Source of the DNA: Bacteroidaceae bacterium
GTDB lineage: Bacteria; Bacteroidota; Bacteroidia; Bacteroidales; Bacteroidaceae
Direction of reading: 5' to 3'
DNA length: 64,000 nt
NCBI GenBank assembly: GCA_017509605.1
Contig: JAFWPH010000012.1
Coordinates: 62,001 to 126,000, forward strand
Within the stretch, counting starts at the first letter, position 1, and each line of letters starts with the position of its first letter. Shown here piece after piece: positions 36,494 to 45,863 of the stretch. The translations under genes and the position numbers were made by a program. The notes below the pieces were generated by a model. The model was not told where the DNA came from. It saw only the letters and a list, made by a program, of their open reading frames with translations, and ran no database searches.

Positions 36494-38098
36494 ATGCGAC
36501 AATATATCCACCTCATAGCCATACTGATCCTTGCGGTATCGTGCACAGCCGAACTGCCTAAGGACTCCAAACTGGCACAAGAACCCGCTAACGTCTTCCC
36601 AGACAACAACGGAGCCACACTGCCACCCAACATCGCGCCCATGAACCTGCGCATCGACAACGAAGGGGATGACTACATCACCCATATTCATACGAAAGCC
36701 GATGCCAAAGGTATCGTGGTGAAAGGAAAGGAAACCGACATCAACACCGACCAATGGCACAAGCTCTTGCAAAGCGCTAAGGGCGATACCATCTACACCA
36801 CCGTCTATGTGCGACACAATGGTTCATGGACTCAGTACCCCGAACTCAAAAACCCTGTGGCGGAAGAAGAAGTGGATCCATACATCTCCTACCGACTGAT
36901 ACAACCCTCATACGTGGACTATGAGGACATCTACATCTGCCAAAGACGTATGAGTGACTTCGAGGAGAAGGTCATCTACGACAACCGCGACTTCAGCGTC
37001 GATGCCTCCACTGGACAATGTGTGAACTGCCATGCCTACCAAGACTACAACCGCACAGGACGAATGCAGATGCACCTCCGACAGCACCAAGGGGGCACAA
37101 TCATCATCGATGGAAAAGAACAGCGCAAGATGAACCTCAAGACCGACAGCACACTCTCGGCTGGCGTTTATCCAGCATGGCACCCTACCCTACCGCTCAT
37201 CGCCTATTCAGTAAATTCCACTGGACAAGTGTTCCACACTCGCGACACACAGAAGGTGGAAGTCATCGACTATGGCAGCGACCTCATACTCTTCGACATG
37301 AACACCAACAAGGTCTATGACATCGACTGCGACCCCAATGAGTACGAGACATTCCCAGCATGGACACCCGATGGACAGACACTCTTCTTCTGTGCCGCAC
37401 ATTACGAACAACAGACCGACAACATCGACAACGAACTCGATGACGGTTTTGAGTCACTGCGCTACAACATCTACAGCCGAACCTACAACACGCAAACAAT
37501 GAAGTTCGGCGACAAACACACCGTCCTCGATGCAACGGCCCTGAACAAAAGCGCATCCCTACCCCGTGTCTCACCCGATGGAAAGTACCTGCTCTTCACC
37601 CTTGGAGACTATGGACAGTTCCATATCTGGCACCACTCGGCAAGGCTCTGCATCATGCCCTGCGACAGTTCCGCAAACACCAGCACTTCCTCTGGCGCAC
37701 CCTACACCGTCCTTGACAACCAACATGCCTCCTACCATTCATGGTCATCTAACGGAAGATGGATCATGTTCGCTTCGCGCAGATTCGACGGCAATTACTC
37801 ACGGCTCTACTTCGCCTACTTCGACCAGAACGGCATAATGCACAAGCCGTTCATGCTGCCACAAAAACGCCCCACCTACAACGATGAACTCTTCCGTTCC
37901 TACAATGTACCAGAATGGATGGTGGAGCCTGTGGGAGCCAGCAAAAGCGAACTGGAGCAAACGGCACGCACCGAGGCCATACCTGCTATCTACGCTGGTT
38001 CAGCACTGACGAACCCCATGAGCAAGGAAAGGAAAAAACCAACAGTGGATGCCGTCAGCGGCGCCTCACAAGTAAGAGGAAACAAAATCAACTACTAA
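36494..38098 (+). CDS. PD40/TolB-like propeller lipoprotein with a CxxCH motif
   Basis: A 534-aa lipoprotein (lipobox AVSC, Cys17). An N-terminal domain (~40-170) precedes a single cytochrome-c-like haem motif CVNCH (Cys176, Cys179, His180). PD40/TolB-type beta-propeller repeats follow (~215-470) with typical strands YPAWHPTLPLIAYSVN, FPAWTPDGQTLFF, LPRVSPDGKYLLFT and YHSWSSNGRWIMFAS. The C-terminal ~50 residues are low complexity. It is anchored to a membrane facing the periplasm or surface. Whether haem is attached is unknown; the motif could be structural or metal-binding. The function is unassigned. Confidence 0.82.
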   Translation: MRQYIHLIAILILAVSCTAELPKDSKLAQEPANVFPDNNGATLPPNIAPMNLRIDNEGDDYITHIHTKADAKGIVVKGKETDINTDQWHKLLQSAKGDTIYTTVYVRHNGSWTQYPELKNPVAEEEVDPYISYRLIQPSYVDYEDIYICQRRMSDFEEKVIYDNRDFSVDASTGQCVNCHAYQDYNRTGRMQMHLRQHQGGTIIIDGKEQRKMNLKTDSTLSAGVYPAWHPTLPLIAYSVNSTGQVFHTRDTQKVEVIDYGSDLILFDMNTNKVYDIDCDPNEYETFPAWTPDGQTLFFCAAHYEQQTDNIDNELDDGFESLRYNIYSRTYNTQTMKFGDKHTVLDATALNKSASLPRVSPDGKYLLFTLGDYGQFHIWHHSARLCIMPCDSSANTSTSSGAPYTVLDNQHASYHSWSSNGRWIMFASRRFDGNYSRLYFAYFDQNGIMHKPFMLPQKRPTYNDELFRSYNVPEWMVEPVGASKSELEQTARTEAIPAIYAGSALTNPMSKERKKPTVDAVSGASQVRGNKINY

Positions 38099-38146
38099 AC
38101 AACTCCCCTCCTTTCACTCTCTCTTGCTTCTTTGCGCTTTTTTTCC

Positions 38147-38154
38147 TAATTTTG
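38147..38154 (+). promoter_or_regulatory. Promoter element (CTTG-N20-TAATTTTG)
   Basis: TAATTTTG at 38147-38154 and CTTG at 38123-38126 give a leader of about 20 nt to the small gene at 38176. Confidence 0.5.
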
Positions 38155-38175
38155 CACCTCGAAAACATAACAACT

Positions 38176-38370
38176 ATGAGCGACGGCAATTTCAACCGCA
38201 GTCTGCTTCCCAAAGGGGAACTGTCAGCAGGCATCAAGGTGGGCAAAGCACAAATGAGGGCCAAGGCTGAGGAGGCGTTCAGCCAAATCCTCGCCAAGGA
38301 AGAACTCTCATGTCTGTCGGCTGAACAGAAGCAGGCATTAGAAGAACAGTTCAAACAGGCCCTACGCTAA
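38176..38370 (+). CDS. Small conserved-looking cytoplasmic protein, unknown function
   Basis: A 64-aa charged, helical protein (MSDGNFNRSLLPKGEL...). It is supported by its own promoter just upstream and by its stop overlapping the ATG of the acyltransferase gene (TAATG), which implies translational coupling. Its composition (Lys/Glu/Ala-rich, C-terminal LSAEQKQALEEQFKQAL) suggests a two-helix protein. No family function recognised. Confidence 0.7.
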   Translation: MSDGNFNRSLLPKGELSAGIKVGKAQMRAKAEEAFSQILAKEELSCLSAEQKQALEEQFKQALR

Positions 38371-39410
38371 TGCAGAAGATCAATATGGACGACATCAAGA
38401 CTACCAAGAAGAAGAAGATCTACTATGGAGTGGATTTCTTCAAACTCGTTTGTGCACTGCTGATTGTGTTGATGCATTCCAACTGTCGGGATCTCACCTA
38501 TCCCGGGTATCGTCCTTTCGTAGCTACCTGGCTCATCTATTGGCTACCCAATCTCTCTGTTCCCTTTTTCTTCATCGCCTCGGGTTTCTTCTTTACCAAG
38601 GGACTGCAACGAAATGCCGATGACCAATGGCACTACCTGCGAAGGTATCTCTTGCGCATCTTCAAGATGTATGTCTTCTGGACCATTGTCACGTTGCCCA
38701 TCGCATGGAAATGCATCGAGGCGGGACACTCAGACTACTCCATCCCCTTGCGCCTGGTCTATATCGTCCGCATGTTCCTGTTCTCGGGCAGTCTTGGCAT
38801 CTATTGGTTCATCCTCTCCTTGATGTATGTGGCGGCCATGATCTACTTCACAGAACGCAAGCACTGTGACTGGCTGTTCTATACTATGGCCATAGGAATG
38901 TGGATTGTAGGTCATATCTATGAACTGAACTACACCAAGCATGCACCGACTACAAGGGACATGCTTTACCCTATCTACCTCTTCTTCGGCAGCACTCGCA
39001 ACTTCTTGAACGCTGGAATGATCTTCATGGGCATCGGACATTTCTTCGCCAAACACAAAATCAACATCAGCATGCCTTGGCTGCTGATAGCGCTGTTGGC
39101 CTCTCTTGTCTTACTTCGCTACCAATGGGAATGGTTCCATATCGCCATCTCCTACCCTATCGCGGCTGGCCTTCTCTTTCTGGTTGCAAGCCGACTGGAG
39201 ATGAAATGGCTCGCCAAATATTCCCTGCATGTTCGTAAACTCAGCACTGCCATCTATTTGGGACAGTTCCCTTTCCTACTGGTATTCGACATTTATTTGC
39301 GCAAAGGCACCTTGCTCGACTTCTCACTGGCAGTCCTCTTCTGCGTGGTCCTCTATATCCTGGTCATCAAGTTCCTCCCCAAGAAATGGTCCGACATCAT
39401 CTACGGATAA
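38370..39410 (+). CDS. Acyltransferase 3 family integral membrane protein
   Basis: A 346-aa protein with about ten transmembrane segments. The family signature is visible near the start: GVDFFKLVCALLIVLMHSN, with the conserved His in helix 1, and FFIASGFFF. Known: these membrane acyltransferases O-acetylate or succinylate cell-surface sugars and glycans. No glycan-synthesis neighbours are present, so the acceptor is unknown. It is coupled to the preceding 64-aa gene by a one-base overlap. Confidence 0.87.
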   Translation: MQKINMDDIKTTKKKKIYYGVDFFKLVCALLIVLMHSNCRDLTYPGYRPFVATWLIYWLPNLSVPFFFIASGFFFTKGLQRNADDQWHYLRRYLLRIFKMYVFWTIVTLPIAWKCIEAGHSDYSIPLRLVYIVRMFLFSGSLGIYWFILSLMYVAAMIYFTERKHCDWLFYTMAIGMWIVGHIYELNYTKHAPTTRDMLYPIYLFFGSTRNFLNAGMIFMGIGHFFAKHKINISMPWLLIALLASLVLLRYQWEWFHIAISYPIAAGLLFLVASRLEMKWLAKYSLHVRKLSTAIYLGQFPFLLVFDIYLRKGTLLDFSLAVLFCVVLYILVIKFLPKKWSDIIYG

Positions 39411-39521
39411 CATGGCAGCCAGACCTGTCCAACTAGTTCTTACAAGCCAGACTAGCCGAACTAGTAGAACTAGTGTAACTAGTCATACTAATATTATTAT
39501 CCAAAATTGTCAATGCAAAAA

Positions 39522-39553
39522 AATAGCGGCGCAAATGATTTTGCGTCGCTATT
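39522..39553 (-). terminator. Intrinsic terminator of the TPR protein gene
   Basis: AATAGCGGCGCAAA (39522-39535), loop TGAT, TTTGCGTCGCTATT (39540-39553): a 14-bp stem with one G-T pair, followed on the minus strand by a run of T (39515-39521). Confidence 0.8.
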
Positions 39554-39581
39554 ATGATTAAACGGTTTGAGAAAACAAATC

Positions 39582-40967
39582 TTATTTTCCCTTCCAGAAG
39601 TTCTCGAGTTTTTGCTGCTTCTCAAGCTGTGCCTTGTACTCGGCGTTGGCCTTGTCGTACTCAGCGGCGCGACGTTTCACGTCGTTGATCTGGCTGATGA
39701 GACGTGAGCTCACACCCGAAATACTGGCGTCCTCCTGACCTGCGCGGCGAGCGTAGTTGAGAGCAGCATCCCAGTTCTTGGCGGTAGCGGCGCTCTGGGC
39801 GCGGAAGAGGTCACAACGTCCTGCCATGGAAGGATCAAAGCTTTCCACCTTCTGCAAGTAACCCTCAGCCTTGGAACCCTGTCCGCTCTTAGCCAAAGCG
39901 TAAACCACTTTCATGGCGATACGAGCCTTCTGCTTGTCGCTGTTGCAAAGTTCAATGGCCTTGTCGTAGTACTTGATGGACTCAGAGTGGTTGCCCTGCT
40001 TGGTGTACCACTGTGCTGTACCGATGGCGGCGTTGAAGCTTGGCTCGATTTCGAATGCATAGCGAGAAGCTGTGAAGTAGATGTCGGTGTCATCGCAGTC
40101 ATTCTCAGCGAGAATATCGATAACAGAACGCAGGTAGTTGAGATCGTTCTTCTTCTCCTCCACCTTGGGGGTAAAGATCTTGATGAGCTGGTCGCGGTCA
40201 GCAGCCTTCGACTGGATGAAGTTGTTCTCTACTGCGAGCAGAGTCGGGTCGTACTGAGCCACAATTTTCTGAGCGGCTACTGTATCGGGCTCGCCATTGG
40301 CCTTCTCAAGCATCTTCTCGCAAACCTCCTTGCAGAGCAAGTAGTCCTTGAGGAACTGCTCATGGAAACCCACCTGATCGGCCAGATACTTCTGGTACGA
40401 TACATCGAAGTACTTGTAGAGCACGAATCCCTCCACCTCGCGCGACGGATCATCGTTGACCAAGTTGATACCCTCTGTGAACATGTTGTAGGCATTGTCG
40501 AGCGTATAAGAAGCGTCCACACCTGGGGCATAAGTGGCATAGTCGTAAGCCTTGCGGCAGAGCACACCACCCTTGTTGGTCTTCATCTTCTCCGAAGCGA
40601 AAGAGTTGAGCTCATTCATATATTTCAGACGAGTGTCGTACATATTCATGAATTCATCGAGATACTGCTTCTTCTGGGCGGCATCAGTGGTTGCGGTAAG
40701 CAAGTTGCGCAGGATGGTTGGACCCTGGGTGTAAAGCGACACCTGTGCCATAGGAGCCTTCTCTATCACCTGCTTCCATGAATCGTAAGCCTCAGCCCAG
40801 TTCTTCAGTTTGTAAGCTTCCTGATAGAGACTGAGATTGTTGAGGGCGTTGATACTGTCCTGTCCATGACCGATGCGATCATAAACCGATGTTCCTTCGA
40901 GCTGAGCGAAGGAAGGAAGAGCAGTTGCAATAACTGTCAAAAGAGCAATGGTTTTCTTCAGTTTCAT
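39582..40967 (-). CDS. Exported TPR-repeat protein
   Basis: A 461-aa protein with a signal peptide (MKLKKTIALLTVIATALPSFAQ) and tetratricopeptide-like helix pairs throughout, clearest at ~40-70 (LYQEAYKLKNWAEAYDSWKQVIE) and ~300-420 (AAIGTAQWYTKQGNHSESIKYYDKAIEL...). The C-terminus is a charged helix (QLEKQQKLENFWKGK). Probably a periplasmic scaffolding protein of a Bacteroidales-specific family; no catalytic motif. Followed by a strong terminator. Confidence 0.82.
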   Translation of the reverse strand: MKLKKTIALLTVIATALPSFAQLEGTSVYDRIGHGQDSINALNNLSLYQEAYKLKNWAEAYDSWKQVIEKAPMAQVSLYTQGPTILRNLLTATTDAAQKKQYLDEFMNMYDTRLKYMNELNSFASEKMKTNKGGVLCRKAYDYATYAPGVDASYTLDNAYNMFTEGINLVNDDPSREVEGFVLYKYFDVSYQKYLADQVGFHEQFLKDYLLCKEVCEKMLEKANGEPDTVAAQKIVAQYDPTLLAVENNFIQSKAADRDQLIKIFTPKVEEKKNDLNYLRSVIDILAENDCDDTDIYFTASRYAFEIEPSFNAAIGTAQWYTKQGNHSESIKYYDKAIELCNSDKQKARIAMKVVYALAKSGQGSKAEGYLQKVESFDPSMAGRCDLFRAQSAATAKNWDAALNYARRAGQEDASISGVSSRLISQINDVKRRAAEYDKANAEYKAQLEKQQKLENFWKGK

Positions 40968-41136
40968 ATTCTTCGTCGTAATTTAGTTAATGCATTGACA
41001 TAGATAATCTATCGGGGCGAAATCTGTCACAGCGAAATGAACCTTATAGTTTTTAAACATCTTTTTCATTCTAATTAACACTCCTGCTGTGCAGTATCCA
41101 TCTGCTTATTGAGATACTTCTACCCAAAAGATTTGG

Positions 41137-41169
41137 CAAAATTACATAATTATTCCGTAATACAGCAAG
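41137..41169 (-). promoter_or_regulatory. Putative promoter (CTTG-N21-TAATTTTG) of the TPR gene
   Basis: Minus-strand TAATTTTG (41137-41144) with CTTG (41166-41169); it would give a leader of about 165 nt. Confidence 0.4.
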
Positions 41170-41255
41170 ATATGTCATAATTATTAACGAAAAATAGTAT
41201 TTGTGGGAGTCACATGGACGTATTTTTGCATTTTTTGATTGTTTTACAGCCACAC

Positions 41256-41993
41256 TCAAATGCGCATCCTCTTCCATACCCATCGGGGCAGCAATCGCCA
41301 CAAACCTACAAGTGTCCGATAACGCCAGTCTATCACTTTCACATCGTCCTCATGCACGAGAGACTTGATGATACTCCCAGCCACATCAGCAACTGACATC
41401 AGCATCGGATAAGCGGGACTTTCACCCAGAAGCGGTGTATCGACAAACCCAGGACGGATGTCGGTGAAGCGGATGTCATGTCCTTGCTGGCGGGCGAGCT
41501 GTTCTAAGGCTTCGATATAGTTGGCCTGGAAGGCTTTTGTGGCTGAGTATGCTGGCGCTGGACCAAGTCCTTTGGTGCCGGCTATAGAACTGATGACAGC
41601 AATATGCCCCTTCCCTTGCTGCTCAAAGTAATGGTAAGCCCAGTTCATGGCCCGTGTGAAACCCAAAGCGTTGGTGCGGACAGTCTCCTCCTCCGTCTGC
41701 AACACGAGCTGACGGTTCTGGCTGCCTATGCCGGCCGCATGAAGATAGATATCTATGCCCCCTGTGCGATCAGCAAGCTGCTGTAGGCGTGCGCAGGCAT
41801 CCTCCGCCAAGATATCCACAACAGCATATTCCACCCTCGACGGTTCAATGGCCTTGAGCGACACCAATGGCGCTTCCCTGCGGGCGGCTACACTGACCGT
41901 CCAACCCATGTTGATTAGCTGTCGGGCTACCTCTTGGCCGATGCCAGAGGAGGCGCCGAGTATCAAGATTCTGTTATTTTGCTGTGATTCCAT
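41256..41993 (-). CDS. Short-chain dehydrogenase/reductase
   Basis: A classical SDR of about 245 aa. The NAD(P)-binding GASSGIG motif is at residues ~10-16, followed by a Rossmann fold and the catalytic Ser-Tyr-Lys (ISSIAG...YSATK). The ATG at 41993 is preferred; the open frame runs 12 codons further to a TTG. The C-terminus is basic and Trp-rich (LWRLLPRWVWKRMRI), which may contact membrane. The substrate cannot be told. Confidence 0.87.
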   Translation of the reverse strand: MESQQNNRILILGASSGIGQEVARQLINMGWTVSVAARREAPLVSLKAIEPSRVEYAVVDILAEDACARLQQLADRTGGIDIYLHAAGIGSQNRQLVLQTEEETVRTNALGFTRAMNWAYHYFEQQGKGHIAVISSIAGTKGLGPAPAYSATKAFQANYIEALEQLARQQGHDIRFTDIRPGFVDTPLLGESPAYPMLMSVADVAGSIIKSLVHEDDVKVIDWRYRTLVGLWRLLPRWVWKRMRI

Positions 41994-42074
41994 CAATACA
42001 ATAGTATCTTCTCGAAAGCCAATAATCAAAATTGCGATTATTGGTCAATGGTTAATGGTCAATGGTCAATGACC

Positions 42075-42719
42075 CTACAATTCCCCGGCTTCTATCAGCA
42101 AGATGCAGCGTTCTGTAAGGCGGTCATCCACATCGGGATCATACTCTTTTTTGAGGCTGGCACCGAAGAGAGAAGCGAAAGTGTTCCACATAGTCGCCTT
42201 GAAAGAACCGATATACTGCTTGATGAGTTGGTAGGAAGTGTCGCCCGTCTGACGGTCAATCAACTTGATGAGCAGTTTGCCTTGGGCGAAGGTCAGTTTC
42301 TTCAACTGAGGTGTGTATTTCGCCTTTAGTTCCTTCTCCATCTTCTTCATATACTCGTCTTTGGCTTTCTTGTCGGGTAGGGAGTCCATATGGGCCACGG
42401 TGGCGTCGATGGTGCGCTTGATATCCACAGCGATAGGATAGACTTTCTTGATGTTGTTGACCAGCTTGTAGTATTTCTGGACCTGTTTCTTGTTCTTCAG
42501 GATCAAAGGCTTGAAGATATAAACATCGCTGAGCACAAACCAAGGAATCATCTCTCCCTCGTATTCCACCACACCGGCATATCCGATGCCGTGGCGGAAG
42601 ATGGGAGGGCCTGTCAGTTCCTCCATGTCCTCAATTTGTATCTGCTGGGCTTTTGCCTGCATATCGCAGGACAGGAGAAACAGAAAAAAGACGATTATTT
42701 TAACACCCAATTCTTTCAC
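42075..42719 (-). CDS. DUF4294 domain exported protein
   Basis: A 214-aa protein with a signal peptide (cleavage near SCDMQAKAQ) and a single DUF4294 domain (~50-205), recognisable from the stretch around DVYIFKPLILKNKKQVQKYY. The central part is basic and helical. The function of the family, found throughout Bacteroidetes, is unknown. The -7 promoter element ends 4 bases before the ATG, so the mRNA may be leaderless. Confidence 0.83.
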   Translation of the reverse strand: MKELGVKIIVFFLFLLSCDMQAKAQQIQIEDMEELTGPPIFRHGIGYAGVVEYEGEMIPWFVLSDVYIFKPLILKNKKQVQKYYKLVNNIKKVYPIAVDIKRTIDATVAHMDSLPDKKAKDEYMKKMEKELKAKYTPQLKKLTFAQGKLLIKLIDRQTGDTSYQLIKQYIGSFKATMWNTFASLFGASLKKEYDPDVDDRLTERCILLIEAGEL

Positions 42720-42723
42720 GTTG

Positions 42724-42731
42724 CAAAATTA
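42724..42731 (-). promoter_or_regulatory. -7 element (TAATTTTG) abutting the DUF4294 start codon
   Basis: Minus-strand TAATTTTG ends 4 bases before the ATG at 42719, so +1 should fall at or next to the start codon. Confidence 0.5.
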
Positions 42732-42803
42732 GCCAATAATAAGAGAACTGGCTATATTTCAATAGTTAAACCTTTAGAACAAAATGTTAAAATAGAAAAA
42801 TAG

Positions 42804-42833
42804 AAAAAAGGTGGTGGAACCACGTCCACCACC
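42804..42833 (-). terminator. Intrinsic terminator after the DUF4861 gene
   Basis: GGTGGTGG (42810-42817), 8-base loop, CCACCACC (42826-42833), then a T-run on the minus strand (42804-42809). Confidence 0.8.
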
Positions 42834-42870
42834 CTCTTTATGAACACTGGGAAAACTTGGGAAGTCGTAT

Positions 42871-44154
42871 TTAATACTTCAACACCAGCGGTTTCTTTAC
42901 TTTCTGTGCATAGTCGCTCAAGTACTTCTCCCAATCAGCGAGCGTTTGGAAAGAGGTCTCAGGATTGTTGCTCCATCCGCTGCCAAAATAGTAAGTGTAG
43001 CTGCCACCAGGCTTCAGGGTCGTGACACCAAGAAGATGTCCCAAGGCACCGTTTCCGCGGTTGGGCTTGTCTTCTTCGGTGAACTGCTGATACTTGATGG
43101 CGCTCATCTTCTCAGGATAGACAGCGCCCACATAAATGCGGCCGAAGGTCTTGTTGTAGAGTGGACGGTACTTCTCCTGAAACTGCTTGCTGTCGCCCAA
43201 GTCTTCATATCCCATATATCCTGCACTCTCGTTGATGACGAAGGCCATAGGGTTTTCCTCATGCACCACAATGCCTGTGGCGATGGGATTGGCCTTGGAC
43301 AGCCCGCTGAACGACACTGTGGCCTTGTTGAGGTGCGAGCCGGCGTCGAGCGAGATGATACGGGTCTCCACCACCTCTACACCATCCACGTGCTCAGGAT
43401 TGTAGGTAAGACGGAAAGTGAAGCGCAGAGGGCCATTGTCGAGAATCTCCACGGTCTTGTAGCAATAAGGATAGACGATGTCGGTGCCTCCGTTCTCCAG
43501 CAAGGCATTGGTGCCGCAACCCAGCGTGGGACCCACCTTGTAGCAATCCTGGCCAGTGCCGTGGTCCACATGGTAACACATCAGTTCATAATACACGTCC
43601 TGGGCGAGGTCGCCACGTCCCTGGGCACGCAATTTGTCGCAGATGGAACCGATGGTGGGGTCGAACTCAAGGGCGAAACGCTCGTTGATGACCATACGGC
43701 TGGTGCGCTTGTTGAACACGTCGTAACCGAAAGCCCGCTCACCACTTTGCTGCAGAGCAGGTCCGTAGGTGCGGTAGCAGGTGCGGTCGTTCTCCCAGGC
43801 GAAATCATCTTTGCGTTCTGGGATGGCGCGACCGAAAACACGGGGCTCATAGGTCTGCGGAGTGCCTGCGCTCACGGTGTACAGCGACGATAACTTGCCA
43901 CCCACATTGGCCTGGAAGATGAGCTTGCCGTCGTAGGTCTTCTGGCTCGGCACTTCTTTGCCGTCGGCGTCTCTGACCACAAACTGTGTGGCTCCATCGA
44001 GCTTTTTCGACAGCTGGTCCACATTGAGTTCTACGGACTCGCCTACACGGTCAATGGCTATGGGGTTCGTTACCTTCACTGTCACTTTGTCTGCGGCATG
44101 GATGCCACAGGCAAGAAGCAGAGCTGTGAGGAAAGAGAAAAACTTCCTGTTCAT
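42871..44154 (-). CDS. DUF4861 domain exported protein, uronate-cluster member
   Basis: A 427-aa protein starting at ATG 44154, which gives a good signal peptide (MNRKFFSFLTALLLACGIHAA); the frame is open 23 codons further upstream. The mature protein is a single DUF4861-type beta-rich domain with conserved-looking segments such as ENDRTCYRTYGPAL and HVDHGTGQDCYKVGPTLGCG. Known: DUF4861 genes often sit with kdu genes in pectin, rhamnogalacturonan or glycosaminoglycan clusters of Bacteroidetes; the reaction is not settled. Here it is the third gene after kduI and kduD, followed by a terminator, supporting a role in periplasmic handling of unsaturated uronates. Confidence 0.82.
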   Translation of the reverse strand: MNRKFFSFLTALLLACGIHAADKVTVKVTNPIAIDRVGESVELNVDQLSKKLDGATQFVVRDADGKEVPSQKTYDGKLIFQANVGGKLSSLYTVSAGTPQTYEPRVFGRAIPERKDDFAWENDRTCYRTYGPALQQSGERAFGYDVFNKRTSRMVINERFALEFDPTIGSICDKLRAQGRGDLAQDVYYELMCYHVDHGTGQDCYKVGPTLGCGTNALLENGGTDIVYPYCYKTVEILDNGPLRFTFRLTYNPEHVDGVEVVETRIISLDAGSHLNKATVSFSGLSKANPIATGIVVHEENPMAFVINESAGYMGYEDLGDSKQFQEKYRPLYNKTFGRIYVGAVYPEKMSAIKYQQFTEEDKPNRGNGALGHLLGVTTLKPGGSYTYYFGSGWSNNPETSFQTLADWEKYLSDYAQKVKKPLVLKY

Positions 44155-44179
44155 GTTCTTCACATTGGGTTGACGGTCA

Positions 44180-44977
44180 TCAAGGCTGTTTGCCAATATA
44201 AGCGAGGATGCCACCATCGACATAGAGGATATGTCCGTTCACAGCGTCGGAGGCGTGGGAAGCGAGGAACACAGCTGGACCACCGAGTTCGGATGGGTCG
44301 AGCCAACGTCCGGCCGGTGTCTTGGCGCAGATGAACTTGTCGAAAGGATGACGGCTGCCGTCGGGTTGGATCTCGCGCAATGGAGCGGTCTGTGGGGTGG
44401 CGATATAGCCTGGGCCTATGCCGTTGCACTGGATGTTGTACTCACCATACTCAGAGCAGATGTTACGGGTAAGCATCTTCAGACCACCCTTGGCAGCTGC
44501 GTAGGCGCTCACGGTCTCACGGCCAAGCTCCGACATCATCGAGCAGATGTTGATGATCTTGCCCTCACGACGTTCCATCATCTCAGGTATCACAGCCGAG
44601 CTGACGATGAACGGACCCACAAGGTCGATGTCGATGACTTGCTGGAACTCGGCACGTTTCATCTCGTGCATGGGGATGCGCTTGATGATGCCGGCATTGT
44701 TGACGAGGATGTCGATCTGACCCACTTCCTTGTGGATCTGCTCCACAAGAGCCTTTACTTGGTCTTCCTTGGTCACGTCGCAGACATAGCCCGCAGCGTC
44801 GATGCCTTCTGCCTTGTAGGCGGCAAGGCCTTTATCGACGAGTTCCTGCTTGATGTCGTTGAAGATGATTTTCGCGCCTGCGGCATGGAAAGCCTTGGCG
44901 ATGTTGAATCCGATACCGTAAGAAGCGCCTGTAATCCAAGCGTTCTTACCCTCAAGTGAGAAAAGATTTGTTGCCAT
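44180..44977 (-). CDS. kduD: 2-dehydro-3-deoxy-gluconate-forming dehydrogenase (KduD / gluconate 5-dehydrogenase family)
   Basis: A 265-aa SDR with cofactor motif GASYGIG, NNAG, and catalytic Ser...YAAAKGG. Its position directly after kduI identifies it as the NAD(P)-dependent reductase turning 3-deoxy-D-glycero-2,5-hexodiulosonate into 2-keto-3-deoxygluconate. The SDR family alone cannot separate KduD from gluconate 5-dehydrogenase, so the call rests on the neighbour. It is 25 bp upstream of the DUF4861 gene. Confidence 0.88.
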   Translation of the reverse strand: MATNLFSLEGKNAWITGASYGIGFNIAKAFHAAGAKIIFNDIKQELVDKGLAAYKAEGIDAAGYVCDVTKEDQVKALVEQIHKEVGQIDILVNNAGIIKRIPMHEMKRAEFQQVIDIDLVGPFIVSSAVIPEMMERREGKIINICSMMSELGRETVSAYAAAKGGLKMLTRNICSEYGEYNIQCNGIGPGYIATPQTAPLREIQPDGSRHPFDKFICAKTPAGRWLDPSELGGPAVFLASHASDAVNGHILYVDGGILAYIGKQP

Positions 44978-45020
44978 AAATTGTTTGTTGTGTCGTTAGT
45001 TTATTGTCTCATTCGTAAAA

Positions 45021-45863
45021 TTATTTCAGATCGGTAATCTTCGAGAAGTCCTGGTCACCGTAGTCGAGGTTCTCACCGCCCATACCCCAAATGAAGGTAT
45101 AGTTGTGGGTGGCGGCGGCGCTGTGGATGCTCCATTCGGGAGAAAGAACTGCCTGGTCGCCCTTCATCCAGATGTGACGGGTCTCCTCCACCTCGCCCAT
45201 GAAGTGGCAAACAGCCTGGTCCTCGGGCACCTCAAAATAGAAGTAAGCCTCCATGCGGCGGCTGTGCACGTGGGCGGGCATGGTGTTCCACACACTGCCA
45301 GGTGCCAGCTCAGTCATACCCATCTGCAATTGGCAAGTGGGCAGAACTTGGTTCACAATCATCTTGTTGATGTCGCGCTCGTTGCTCATCTCCAGCGAAC
45401 CCATGTGTGCCACCACGGCATCGGCTTTGGTGACTTTCTTGCAAGGATACTCCTTATGGGCGGTGCAACTGTTGATATAGAACTTGGCGGGCTTCTTGGC
45501 ATCATCGCTCATGAAGCAGACATCGCGGTCACCACGGCCGATGTAGAGGGCCTCCTTGTAGTCAAGGTGGTACTCCTCGTCGCCCACCTTCACGGTGCCG
45601 GAACCGCCCACGTTGAACAGGCCGATTTCGCGACGGGTGGTGAAATACGGTGCCTTGAGCGGATCGATGGCCTCAAGCTTCAGACACTCTTTCACGGGTT
45701 TAGCTCCGCCTACCACCATACGGTCGTACATGGAATACACCAAGTTCACCTCATCGTCAGCGAACACCTTCTCGATAAGGAAGTCGTGGCGCAGGCGGGT
45801 GGTGTCGTAACTTTTCGCGTCGGCAGGATGGGCTGCATAGCGAATCTCATAGTTTGTTTTCAT
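45021..45863 (-). CDS. kduI: 5-dehydro-4-deoxy-D-glucuronate isomerase
   Basis: A 280-aa cupin isomerase, the standard length when started at ATG 45863. It isomerises 5-keto-4-deoxyuronate from unsaturated uronates in pectin, alginate or glycosaminoglycan breakdown. The C-terminal cupin holds the metal ligands in [18 protein letters not shown] (two His and a Glu) and a final His in [21 protein letters not shown]. First gene of the kduI-kduD-DUF4861 operon. Confidence 0.96.
   Translation of the reverse strand: MKTNYEIRYAAHPADAKSYDTTRLRHDFLIEKVFADDEVNLVYSMYDRMVVGGAKPVKECLKLEAIDPLKAPYFTTRREIGLFNVGGSGTVKVGDEEYHLDYKEALYIGRGDRDVCFMSDDAKKPAKFYINSCTAHKEYPCKKVTKADAVVAHMGSLEMSNERDINKMIVNQVLPTCQLQMGMTELAPGSVWNTMPAHVHSRRMEAYFYFEVPEDQAVCHFMGEVEETRHIWMKGDQAVLSPEWSIHSAAATHNYTFIWGMGGENLDYGDQDFSKITDLK

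Noticed and set aside
41221-41228. Plus-strand TATTTTTG as a promoter
   Set aside because: The TTTG spacing is 17 bases and no plus-strand gene follows.
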